DNA of 64,000 bases. Origin: Ahaetulla prasina (lineage: Eukaryota > Chordata > Lepidosauria > Squamata > Colubridae). Below the pieces are notes generated by a model. That model did no database searches. It was not told where the DNA came from and saw nothing but the letters and a program-made list of their open reading frames with translations. Every line of letters starts with the position of its first letter. Positions within the stretch are counted from its first letter, which is position 1. Shown in pieces: positions 32,996 to 43,618 of the stretch. A program made the translations under genes and the position numbers. The stretch covers positions 106,046,554 through 106,110,553 of the forward strand of contig NC_080539.1 of the NCBI RefSeq assembly GCF_028640845.1, given 5' to 3'.

Positions 32996-33877
32996 CATGA
33001 TGGTTCTCCTCTCTGTAAGACAAGGGGAATTTTCTGGAGTTTCAACTCAAGTGGAGTTACCACTTTTTAGGCATCTGAGTAATTGGCAACATCACCATAG
33101 AATGCCATTATAAATCTGTGGATCTTAAGAATAACTTTTTATGATTGAAATATAAGGTGAGGATGGTTAGAACAAATCTGTTGATACACAGGCTCCTAGT
33201 AAGTTTCTTGTGTTCTCAGCTCCCTACATTGCCATGGGCAAGGATAATTATCATGAATAGGTCTAATATTTTCCTGTTCTTTCTGGAATCTCTGCCCCTT
33301 TGGAATTAACACTGCCAAACTGAGTGCCACCAAATTCCATTCCTTCCCTGGATTATAGTGACCCCATTGAAGAGAGAATTCTGCCATGCCCAGAAGAGAT
33401 TCTATGAGCTGATTGGCTACTTTAGGTATTCTGGATCTTGCCTTTCCTTTTTCTTTCCTCTCTCCGCCTACTTTTTAAGATAGCAAAACAATCAGCATAA
33501 GAAAAGTTTTCATCAATATTCTTTCCTTGGCTTTCATTCATTTCTGGAAAAAGGTTGTACAGAAAGCATATCGAATAAAAACCCACAAAGGACAGCTTGT
33601 TTCTTTTCTGAAAGGGGACAGCTGACGTTATTAGAGGTTACTGTGGGTTTACTTCTGGGACTGCTGCAGACCGTACCTTTTAGTTGGGTAATTGCTGCTG
33701 TAAGAAGAACCAGGAGGTACTTCTACCCCTCCTTTTGGCAGTGCTTGAAAAAAATAATACTGGTAATGCTGGTGTGTGTGGGGGGAAGAGAATGTTTTCT
33801 GTGTAGGGAATCACAACTCACTCTCCTAGCAATCAACATGAAGCCTTCAGGGGATGCTGTGAAAACCAGAAAGAGGC
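32996..33877. other. Unassigned
   Basis: No gene assigned. A 63-codon minus frame at 33196-33387 is compositionally protein-like, but it has no splice borders or family motif I can name. Confidence 0.35.
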
Positions 33878-35587
33878 TGTGATGACCCAGGGCGTAACAC
33901 AAAGGCAACACAGCCAGAGAACCGATATGAGTCTCTTTATTATCACCAACTGTGCCCCCAATTTCCCTTTCAACTCTCCCACCTGGAGAGAGCTCTTCCA
34001 CCAACCTGTAATAGTTTTTGACTGGCAATACTTCAGTCCCAAATGTTGTAAGCAGAAAACTTCTAACAAAAAATCCAAGGCAAGACAAGGTAATTAATCC
34101 GGTAGGGCAAGCAAAATAAGGAATTCCACAAGTAAAGTAGCACAGCAATAAATCAAGCCAGTTGGGAGGATGCCAGGATTCAAAGAAACACCAGATAAAC
34201 TCAGTGTTTGTGCCTGACAAACGCCCCGCCCATTTGCCTTTCCTTTTAAACTCCAGCAGCACCTGTGTCTTGTAAAGAGAATTGGGTCCCTTTATTTATT
34301 TATTTATTATTTATTTATTTGATTTATTTGATTTTTATACCGCCCTTCTCCCGAAGGACTCAGGGCGGTGTACAGGCAAAATAAAACAGATAGTAGAATA
34401 TACAATTTAAAATACGATTAAAATACTTATTTTAAAATTGGCCTGGAAGTATACAATGAGCTAAAAACCCCATTTAAAATTAGTTAATAAAAGTTAAAAT
34501 TTAGTAAAATTCAATTTAAGCCAGCCCCGCGCGAATAAAAAGATATGTCTTCAGTTCGCGACGGAATGTCCGAAGGTCAGGTATTTGGCGTAAACCCGGG
34601 GGAAGTTCGTTCCAGAGTGTGGGAGCCCCCACAGAGAAGGACCTTCCCTGGGGGCCGCCAGCCGACATTGCTTGGCGGACGGCACCCTGAGAAGTCCCTC
34701 TCTGTGAGAGCGTACGGGTCGGTGGGAGGCATGAGGTAACAGCAGGCGGTCCCGTAAGTACCCAGGCCCTAAGCCATGGAGCGCTTTAAAGGTAGTAACC
34801 AAAACCTTAAAGTGCACTCGAAAGGCCACAGGTAGCCAGTGCAGTCTGCGCAGGAGCGGTGTTATATGGGAGCTACGCGGAGCTCCCTCTATCACCCGCG
34901 CAGCTGCATTCTGGACTAACTGAAGCCTCTGAGTGCACTTCAAGGGGAGCCCCATGTAGAGAGCATTACAATAATCCAAGCGGGAGGTAATGAGCGCATG
35001 AGTGACCGTGCACAAGGCATCCCGATCAAGGAAGGGGCGCAACTGCCGAACCAGGCGAACCTGGTGGAAGGCCCTCCTGGAGACGGCCGTCAAATGATCT
35101 TCAAACGACAGCCGATCATCCAGGAGGACACCTAAGTTGCGCACCCTATCCTTTGGGGCCAATAACTCGCCTCCAACAGCCAGCCGCGGCTGCAGCTGAC
35201 TGAATCGGGATGCCGGCATCCACAGCCACTCCGTCTTGGAGGGATTAAGCTTGAGCCTGTTTCTCCCCATCCAGACCCGTACGGCCTCCACGCACCGGGA
35301 CAGCACTTCAACAGCTTCCTTCGTCCAACACCTTTCCTCCTTCGTAAGCCACGCATCCCATGTAGCTCTCTTCTCCATTCCTCCCTGCGCTGCCTAGGAT
35401 GAGGATGAGGATGAGTCTTCATCTGAACCCCCTCTTCTTTGTTCTACCTCTCCCCTGCTCTGCTCTGCTCTGCCCTGCTCTGACTTTGCTTTCCCCATTT
35501 TTTTCCATAGCCAATGGATCCACTTTCTCACTCTCTGCCAGCTGTTCCTGTTCCCCTTTGGATTCAGACTCCGACAGGGGCATGACA
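33878..35587 (-). mobile_element. Solo LTR, split by an L2 insertion
   Basis: The plus strand starts TGTGATGACCCAG and ends GGGGCATGACA, so on the minus strand it runs TGTCATGCC to GGTCATCACA, the TG...CA form of an LTR with short inverted ends. GAGGC lies directly on both sides (33873-33877, 35588-35592), a 5-base target duplication. A polyadenylation signal (AATAAAG, minus strand) is at about 33934-33941. After removing the L2 copy the LTR is about 680 bp. No internal gag/pol/env is present, so it is a recombination-derived solo LTR. Whether it belongs to an endogenous retrovirus or a gypsy element is open. Confidence 0.75.
34291..35320 (-). mobile_element. L2 LINE 3' part inserted in the LTR
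   Basis: (TTTA)n and ATACCGCCCTTCTCCCGAAG at the left mark the 3' end. A 275-codon nearly intact frame (35378-34551) covers the C-terminal third of ORF2: [52 protein letters not shown]. The uninterrupted length suggests one of the younger L2 copies. It is 5'-truncated just after the YADD motif. LTR sequence continues on both sides. Confidence 0.85.
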
Positions 35588-35592
35588 GAGGC

Positions 35593-36325
35593 AGAGGTAA
35601 AAAGAAAGTTTTTTTTTTCTCCCTAGCAATTCTGGAGGGGTTGTGGGTGGGTGGAGAGGGATTAAGGATAGAAATAGGAATGCCCTCTCCTAAAGTTCTT
35701 GCACTCTCATTTTCTGCACTATTTTATTGTTTCTATCCCCCACCCCATCCCAAAAAGAGCCATCAAAATCCACCTAGTTTGCTGTTGAGGGCAGTTGAAG
35801 TTCGACACTTTTTCCTGGCCTTTATCAGGTTTGAAGAAAAGGTATGGTGGTGTATAATAAATACACACAGATGATTATTCCAGGAGACTTATGGAAGAAA
35901 ACAAAGTGTTCCATCGCCCAGCATTCCTCGGTATGGGCCATGTAGCCTTGGCTTCTACAGCATCTGTGGAACCACCACTTCTCCTTGACAGGTGCCTTAC
36001 ATATGTAAGTGTTCCATAAATATTTTCTTAATTGTACAGAATAAAGTTGGAATATGTGTCATTCCTTCCTTTCCTATGATCATTCTTCTGAAAGTTTCTT
36101 CAGTGGGCCAGAAAGTGACCCTGCTAAGAAGCATGAGAAGGAAGGTAAGCCTGCTGGGAAGAAGAAAAGCCACTTGGATGTGAGTTGTTACTACCAGAAG
36201 TAATAACAAGACATATAGTACAGCTTAGGTGTAATAGGGAGACAGAACTGCTATCAAAAAGGAGACGTAAGGTTTATTAAGAAAAATGACATATTTTTGC
36301 TTCCCTGTGGTTTTAGTTTTCAGAA
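35593..36325. other. Unassigned; possible plus-strand exon pair
   Basis: No repeat recognised. Plus-strand segments 35961-36004 and 36104-36179 have strong splice borders and compatible phase (see findings). Confidence 0.3.
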
Positions 36326-38618
36326 TTTTATTTATTTTATTTATTTATTAAATTAAATTTGTATACCGCCCTTCTCCCGAAGGACTCAGGGCGGTTCACA
36401 GCCAAGTAAAATAGACAATATATAAATACAGTTTAAAATACACTTAAAAAACTTATTAAAATTGGCCACAATTAAAATTTAAAACTAAAACCCATTTAAA
36501 AACCCATAAATTTAAAAACTAACCCAGGCCAGCGCAGATAAATAAGTAAGTTTTAAGCTCATGCGAAAGGTTCGGAGGTCCGGAAGTTGACGAAGTCCTG
36601 GGGGGAGGTCGTTCCAGAGGGCGGGAGCCCCCACAGAGAAGGCCCTTCCCCTGGGCGTCGCCAGACGACACTGTCGCGCCGGCGGCACCCTGAGGAGTCC
36701 CTCTCTGTGGGGGCGCACGGGTCGGTGGGAGGGATTCGGGAGCAGCAGGCGGTCCCGTAAGTAGCCCGGCCCTATGCCATGGGCGCTTTAAAGACGTCCA
36801 CCAAAACCTTGAAGCGCACCCGGAAAGCCACAGGCAGCCAGTGCAGCCTGCGCAGGATAGGTGTCATTCGGGAGCCCCGAGGGGCTCCCTCTATCACCCG
36901 CGCAGCTGCATTCTGGACTAACTGTAGCCTCCGGATGCCCCTCAAGGAGCCCCATGTGAGAGCATTGCAGTAATCCAGGCGAGGCGTCACAAGGCGTGGT
37001 GACCGTGCATAGGGCATCCCGGTCTAGAAAGGCGCAACTGGCGCACCAGGCGAACCTGGTGGAAAGCTCTCCTGGAGACGGCCGTCAGGTGTTCATCAAA
37101 GACAGCCGTTCATCCAGGAGAACGCCCAAATTGCGCACCCTCTCCATCGGGGCCAATGACTCGCTCCCGACAGTCAGCCGTGGACTCAGCTGACTGTGCG
37201 GGATGCCGGCATCCACAGCCACTCTGTCTTGGAGGATTGAGCTTGAGCCTGTTTCTCCCCATCCAGACCCGTCGGCTTCCAAACACCGGGACAGCACTTG
37301 ATAGCTTCATTGGGGTGGCCGGTGTGGAAAAGTACAGCTGAGTGTCATCAGCGTACAGCTGGTACCTCACACGAAACCACTGATGATCTCACCCAGCGGC
37401 TTCATATAGATGTTGAACAGAAGGCGAGAGAATCGACCCTGCGGCACCCACAAGTGAGGCGCGCGGGTGACCTCTGCCCCCGTCAACACCGTCTGCGACG
37501 GTCGGAGAGATAGGAGGAGAACCACCGATAAGCGGTGCCTCCACTCCCAATCCCCCCACCGGGGGCAGCAGGATACCATGGTGGATGGTACCAAAAGCCG
37601 CTGAGAGGTCTAATAGGACCAGGGCAGAGGAACAACCCCTATCCCTGGCCCTCCAGAGATCATCCACCAACGCGACCAAAGCCGTCTCAGTGCTGTAAGC
37701 GGGCCGGAATCCGGACTGGAACCGGTCTAGATAGACAGTTTCCTCCAGGTGCAGGGGAAACTGATATGCCACCATACTCTCTACAACCTTCGCCGCGAGC
37801 GGGTTGGAGACCGACGATAATTACCTAAAACAGCGGGTCAGGAAGGCTTCTTGAGGAGGGGCCTCACCACCGCCTCTTTCAAGGCGGCGGAAAGACTCCC
37901 TCCAACAAGGAAGCACTCGTAATCCCCTGGAGCCAGCCTCGTGTCACCTCCCGAGTGGCCAGCACCAGCCAGGAGGGGCACGGGTCCAGTAAACACGTGG
38001 TGGCATTCAGTCTACCCAGCAACCTGTCCATGTCCTCGGGAGTCACAGGGTCAAACTCATCCCAGACAACATCACCAAGACCGCCCTCGGACGCCCCATC
38101 CGAATCGCCACAATTTTGGTCCAGACCGTCCTTAAGCTGAACGATTTTATCGTATAGATAACCGTTAAACTCCTCAGCACGTCCCTGCAACGGGTCATCC
38201 CGCTCCCCCTGGTGAAGGAGGGAGCGGGTCACCCGAAACAGGGCAGCTGGGCGGTTATCTGCCGGCGCAATGAGGAGGCGTAGCGCCTCGCTTCCCTCAG
38301 TGCCACTAGGTAGGTCCTAGTATAGGATCTAACTAGTGTCCGATCAGCCTCTGAACGGCTGGACCTCCAAGAACTCTCTAGGCGTCTTCTCCGGCGTTTC
38401 ATCCCCCTCAGCTCCTCGGAGAACCAAGGAGCCGGTTGGGATCTGCGCCGGGTCAGAGGCCGCAAAGGCACGACACGGTCTAAGGCCCCAGCCGCAGCCC
38501 GTTCCCAGGCTGCAGCTAGTTCCTCTGCCGTGCCGTGAGCCAGACCCTCAGGAAGTGGCCCAAGCTCCGTCTGAAACCTCTCTGGGTCCATTAGGCGCCT
38601 GGGACGGTACCAACGTCG
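36326..38618 (-). mobile_element. L2-type LINE, 5'-truncated
   Basis: The 3' stem ATACCGCCCTTCTCCCGAAG is at the left and the copy breaks off at 38618 in the region upstream of the reverse transcriptase. Motifs on the minus strand: [18 protein letters not shown] (about 37640), [10 protein letters not shown] (YADD 37344-37355), HREGLLRVPPARQC (about 36690). Compared with 16186-19366 it has many single-base deletions in GC-rich runs, so the frame is broken repeatedly. Confidence 0.85.
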
Positions 38619-39469
38619 GTAGAATTTTGAATTCTACCTCTGTGTATATTTTTTGACTAATACCAAATTTTGGACATCTTCCTTAGTGCAAATTCAATTT
38701 CCTAAACTCTATTAGAATATTTAAATACCTTTAGCCAATTGGTCTATTTGAGATTCAAAATATAATAGATAGATATGAATCTCCTACAGTATTACTGTTG
38801 GTTTGAAAACTCTGGTATATTATTTTTAGAAAGATATATATTTAATCCTTTTTCTCATGCTAAATTGATGCCTAGGGATAATCCAGACTGCAAATTAATA
38901 AATGATGTGTTTATAGAAGATTTGAATGAATCCTGGGAGCTTTATAGTAAATCAATTAGTGGATGATATGGATTAATTTTCACATTTTCTGTGTTAAAAT
39001 ATAAATATCATCTGTCACTTGCCAGTGCTAGTTTCTGTCAGAAACTGCTATAAAGGTGAGTTTCAGGGCCCATTTAAGTCTAAATGGTTGTAAAACAACC
39101 AGTCATAAGTCAAGAGCAACCTGTAGGAATAATGCTTCATTAAAATAGTTGTTTTGGCAATAACCTAAAGTTATAATAGGGAAGAAGTAATTACATTTAT
39201 TCCTTTGACTTTGAGACAATGTTTAATGTTTTCACACACGTATATTTTTCAACTACATCCTTTCCACATAGAAATTGCCAGTTGGACTACAGAAATGAAT
39301 TCTTCATGACATTATTATACAAAGAGGTTAGTTCTTCATAATTAACATTTTAAAGGCAAATTAATGATACCAATTAACCTGTGGATTGAATACCTGATGT
39401 TACTTGTGCCTTATGAACGCAGTGCCTGTAGCTGTAGCTGATGCATGCAGATTACAATAAAATATTATA
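38619..39469. other. Unassigned AT-rich DNA with a MITE scrap
   Basis: CAACCAGTCATAAGTCAAGAG at about 39097-39118 resembles the end of the 23541 Tc1/mariner-type family. Otherwise nothing recognised. Confidence 0.35.
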
Positions 39470-39618
39470 GTAACAGTAACAGAGTTGGAAGGGACCTGGA
39501 GGTCATCTAATCCAACCCCCTGCTCATGCAGGAGATCTGTATTAGGGATTTGAACCACCAAACTGCCTACGTTTCTGATTGACAAGCTCAGTGTCTTAGC
39601 ATTGAGCCACCTAGTCAT
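39470..39618 (-). mobile_element. tRNA-headed SINE with CR1 3' tail
   Basis: In reverse it begins GGTGGCTCAATGCTAAGACAC and GGTGGTTCAAATCCC, a tRNA-like A-box/B-box arrangement. It then runs directly into GCAGGGGGTTGGATTAGATG and CTTCCAACTCTGTTACTG, the CR1/L3 3' end seen at 46600. A SINE with a CR1 tail would use CR1 machinery. Its tRNA head is the same type as those at 49196 and 55523, which have different tails. Confidence 0.75.
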
Positions 39619-39677
39619 GATCTTTTATTGAAGCTATTACATAAAACTTTTATATGTGTGTGAATGCGTGCATGTGT

Positions 39678-39831
39678 CAGTGGTGAGTTGCCCCCGGTTC
39701 GGACCAGTTCTATAGAACCGGTAGTAAAACCGGTGGGAGGCTCCGGCCACTGACCCAAATGTCATCAAAAGTGAACTGCACATGCGGGCATGATGCGAAC
39801 TGGTAGTAAAGTTAAGTAGGACCCACCCCTG
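39678..39831 (+). mobile_element. hAT-like MITE (CAGTGGTGGGTTGCC family)
   Basis: Starts CAGTGGTGAGTTGCCCCCGG and ends AAGTAGGACCCACCCCTG. Perfect duplications GCATGTGT lie at 39670-39677 and 39832-39839. The interior has TAGAACCGGTAGTAAAACCGG. 154 bp. A sister copy is at 63268. Confidence 0.9.
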
Positions 39832-39839
39832 GCATGTGT

Positions 39840-40836
39840 GTACATGCATGCATGTGTGTACACATGAGAAGCACTAAAATTTGATTATTCTTATTGTCAT
39901 GATGTTGTTTTTTCTCTCTTTCTCTTTTGTTTGCTCCCTTTTATTATTTTTTCTCTCTTCTAGGTTCTGCTCTATTAAATAAATAAACTAAGAAAAAAAA
40001 ACCCAACTCTCTTTTTTTGGTTTCCCCTTTTAGGGGAAAAGTTGCATGCTTACTACTTCTGGAGCTGAATCTCCCAAGCAGCACAATGTCCTTTTGAAGC
40101 AATAACTGCATATTTGTCTTCTTGGCACAGCACACAGGTTCAGCTTAGTATGAACGAGATTTACTATAACCGGAAGATCTGCACCGAGATTTTCTGCTTT
40201 AGGGACTAGCCTTTTGCCATATGTTGCTGTATCTCTTAAGCAGAAACTTCAGAGGCATTCTGTTACTTTCTCTGGGGAGCTTAAATTACAGTAAATAATT
40301 GGACTTTTGCTGTCTTGTTCTTTCACAGCTTGGTATTTCTCTCACCTCTGAGTCTCGTGCCACCCATGGAGAGACATCTAACAGTGTAGCTATTGTGATG
40401 AATAAACGAAAACTGTGGTTTATGATGTCCTTTCCTTTGCCAACTCTGAAAAGAAACAGGAATAGATCAGTGGGAGAGACAGTTTATTGTCCATATGTTT
40501 ACCTATTCCAATTAACTACCCTTTTAAACACTATTTTAAGATAATCAGGGCCATTAATTTTCTCAACGTTTCCTTAACAGGAGATATCTGAAGTGTACCC
40601 CTTGTGTATTTTGAGATGGGGGGGGGGGTGTTCCGCAGTAATTTTTGCTTTTGGCTACAAAAACAGCCCAACCCCAACACATGAAAAGAGTTTCTTTCTA
40701 TAGTCCAATACATAAGCTCCGGACAGCCTTGCTCTTGAATTGGTCAGCTAGTCAGAATCCAACAAGAACGCATCAGAAAATGACTGAAGGTGTAAGGAAG
40801 GAGCTCCTTACAAGACTATAACAGATTCTTCTAAAA
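39840..40836. other. Unassigned
   Basis: No repeat or exon that I can support. A run of ten G at about 40618 stands out. Confidence 0.4.
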
Positions 40837-41184
40837 CAGGGGTGTCAAACTTGATTTCATTGAGGGCCACATCAGGGTTGTGTTTGACCTGGGGGGCTGG
40901 GGTGGGCATATCCAGACTGGGTGTGGCCAGATTGACGTCACTCATGTTGGGGGCACCCTACCAGCGAAAAACAGGTTCCTGAGCTCCGTTTTTAGCCGTG
41001 ACGGCCTCCTACAACCCTTTGCCAATGAAAACGGAGTTCGGGTGGGCCACGCGTGCCCGGCCCCATTTTTGCTGGCAGAGATCTGCAGGCCAGTCCTTTG
41101 CTGTTTCCAGGGCAGCCCCATGGGTCAGATGTAAGTGCCCCATGGGCTGGATCTGGCCCCTGGGCCTTGAGTTGGATACCTCTG
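40837..41184 (+). mobile_element. hAT-like MITE (GGGGTGTCAAACTT family), long copy
   Basis: Starts CAGGGGTGTCAAACTTGAT and ends GAGTTGGATACCTCTG. Perfect duplications TTCTAAAA lie at 40829-40836 and 41185-41192. At 348 bp it is three times the size of the 9434 copy and GC-rich inside, so the 9434 copy is an internal-deletion form. Confidence 0.85.
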
Positions 41185-41192
41185 TTCTAAAA

Positions 41193-41655
41193 CCTTTAAT
41201 ACCACAACATATCTTGCCAACAGAGTATTCAGCTGTTTCTCTAATGCTATAATACAGTTCTATGCTGTATTAAATTGCCTCATAGGCATGCAGAGGATAT
41301 CTGAAAGTCTAATATTAATAATATAGCTGGCCATGTCATGCTCTGGGCAACACACACAAAATCTTTGGGAGGCAATTCTTTTTCAGAAGGTTTCCAATCC
41401 AAACAGGCAGAAGCTGAAATCCTTTGGCAGGCAGCTCTTTTATCCAGCTCCCATGGACAAGAGGTAGTTGAAATCTGTAATAAGGCAAGGAAGATGGGGT
41501 GACTCGGAAGGTGTGGGGAGGGGGAGACCCTGGAAAGTCCGGTACAAGTTGGGCACAAGTGTCTCTCCACTCAAGGGCTAAAAAATCTTGCTTGGATTTC
41601 AATAGGGAGGGTTTTCAGCTCCTCAAGGACTCTCCTCCCCGATACACCCCTATGC
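41193..41655. other. Unassigned
   Basis: Nothing recognised. Confidence 0.4.
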
Positions 41656-41780
41656 TCTGCTTAATAACCAGAGAAATTGTTTAATGATTGGAAGTGAGAT
41701 TGCTGGGATTACAGTGATTTAGCAAAGGGCTTAGTAACCGAGATTCTGGTCCAAATTGTGGTTGTAAGTTAAAGACTACT
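41656..41780 (-). mobile_element. Tc1/mariner-type MITE fragment
   Basis: CAAATTGTGGTTGTAAGTTAAAGACTACTTGTA matches the end of the 58830 copy (TTGTGGTTGTAAGTTGAGG). The left part, TTAATAACCAGAGAAATTG, is diverged. One terminus is missing. Confidence 0.55.
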
Positions 41781-43373
41781 TGTAGGTTAAACCAAACTGG
41801 ATAGGTCTGCCATCTTCAATTTCACAGCCCGTTTATTCCAAGAAGATATTATGATTTCGGAACTGATAGTTTATGGTTAGAGGTTTATAATTTTTAAAAA
41901 AATTATAATATGCATTTCCCATAAAACAGAGGGTTAGAGTTATTGTCCTTTTTTTTTTTTTTGATGCTGAAACTACATTGATATGCTGTCCTGCCATTTC
42001 TGAGTTGAGAAGAAAATACATTGCTTTCCAGCCTGTTACCTCAACAATAATCCTTTTGCCATGCTAGCAGCAAGGCCTGTAAAGTTGCTGCTTGGCGCAT
42101 CTTATTTTCAGCAGGGTCTATGACATGGCAAGAGGAGTTGGGTTGACTAAATAGATCTTGCAGCATTGCCACACAAGCCCTGCTTTTATTATGCATGCAT
42201 TGTGACATCGTATATGAAAGGGGCAGAGCCTGCAGCATGATCTCATGACACAAACTTCATTATTCTGATGAAAGCAACAAGGTCCAGGCATAAACGGAAC
42301 AAAGCATGCATGGTTGAGGACATAGTATCTGAAGATTGTTACTAGAGTTCTAACATTCTTGTGATCTCAGACATTGCAAATTGCAAACACGTTTACTAAG
42401 AAACAGACCTAAGTAGAGGGAAACCATACTCGCAAGTGGACTGTATGCTTCATTCGATTGGAAGTATTCAGTGCTACTCTTGAGTAATCTAATACTGACA
42501 CTAACTTTTTGCTCCACAATGGTATACTATGGATGCATCATCCTTTTCTTTTCCACTCTAGCTCTTTCCAGCAATGTTGCAACAAACACAAATATGAGGA
42601 AACACGCAAAACTGCTCTGAATGTTATTTACATTTATTCAGTTCCCACACCAAGCCAGTGAATTCTCCCTCCAGCTGGACAATATGAAGGGCAAAAAGCA
42701 GCAGGCAGCTGGCCTCCAGCCCCATCCTTGAACTTCACCTCTCCATGTTTGCTGTCCATGGAGATGAAACAATGAAAAACAAAGCAAGCAAGCAGCTATG
42801 TGAAGGAACAGAATAACTCAGCTGCTCTGTAGGGTAGCCAAAAACTAAGAGAAACAGAAGACCTCATGGATCCTCAGAGGGAGGCGGACAATTCCATGGG
42901 CTAATGAAGATGTAACCATTCTATAGGTCCAGTGCTAAGAAGTCATTCTTGTGATGCTTCTCAAAAACTGGTGTTGAGTTGACTAACCCAATTTCATGTG
43001 GGGATATAGAAGCCTGCTACTGATCTCAACTCAGAATGTCCTTGGTGCGACAGCTAAATCTGTACAGTATATGTAATCAATAGTCAAGAATGAACAAGAT
43101 AGTTTAATCAGGCCATAGAGGTTAAGTCCAGGCAGTAGGATTTTCCGTCGTTCTATCTGAAGAGCAAACTATGTACAAAGCTATCTTTTGTGGAAGGAAA
43201 GACCCCTTTAGTTTGGTAAAGAGGATGAGTTAAGGCAGGATTTTTCAAACTATGTTCTCTCCACAAGAACATAGAAGCATTCTATGAGAGACTAAAGGGA
43301 TGGGGGGAAAATTGAATTGAAAATGCAGGGCTAGTTGTCTCATGAAAAAGGTAGAACAGATTTTTTTTTTATT
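41781..43373. other. Unassigned
   Basis: No repeat or gene recognised; minus-strand donor-like sites near 42041 and 42739 lack convincing exons behind them. Confidence 0.35.
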
Positions 43374-43618
43374 GGCCAAGTGTGATTAGACACACAAGGA
43401 ATTTGTCTTGGTGCATATACTCTTAGTGTACATAAAAGAAAAGATACGTTCATCAAGAATCATAAGGTACAACACTTAGTGATAGTCATAGGGTACAAAT
43501 AAGCAATCAGGAAACAATCAAGGTAAATCGTATGGGTACAAGCAAAAAAGTTACAGTCATACAGTCATAAGTGGAAGGAGATGGGTGGTGGGAACGATGA
43601 GAAGATTAATAGTCTGAA
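43374..43618 (-). mobile_element. Rex1-like LINE 3' end
   Basis: Plus-strand GGCCAAGTGTGATTAGACAC and GAATTTGTCTTGGTGCATATA are the reverse of the 3' end at 26560 and 49110. About 245 bases of 3' UTR only. Confidence 0.8.

Noticed and set aside
33723..34262. 179-codon minus-strand frame
   Set aside because: It runs from flanking DNA across the LTR end into the LTR U3/R region, so it cannot be one protein; no motif.
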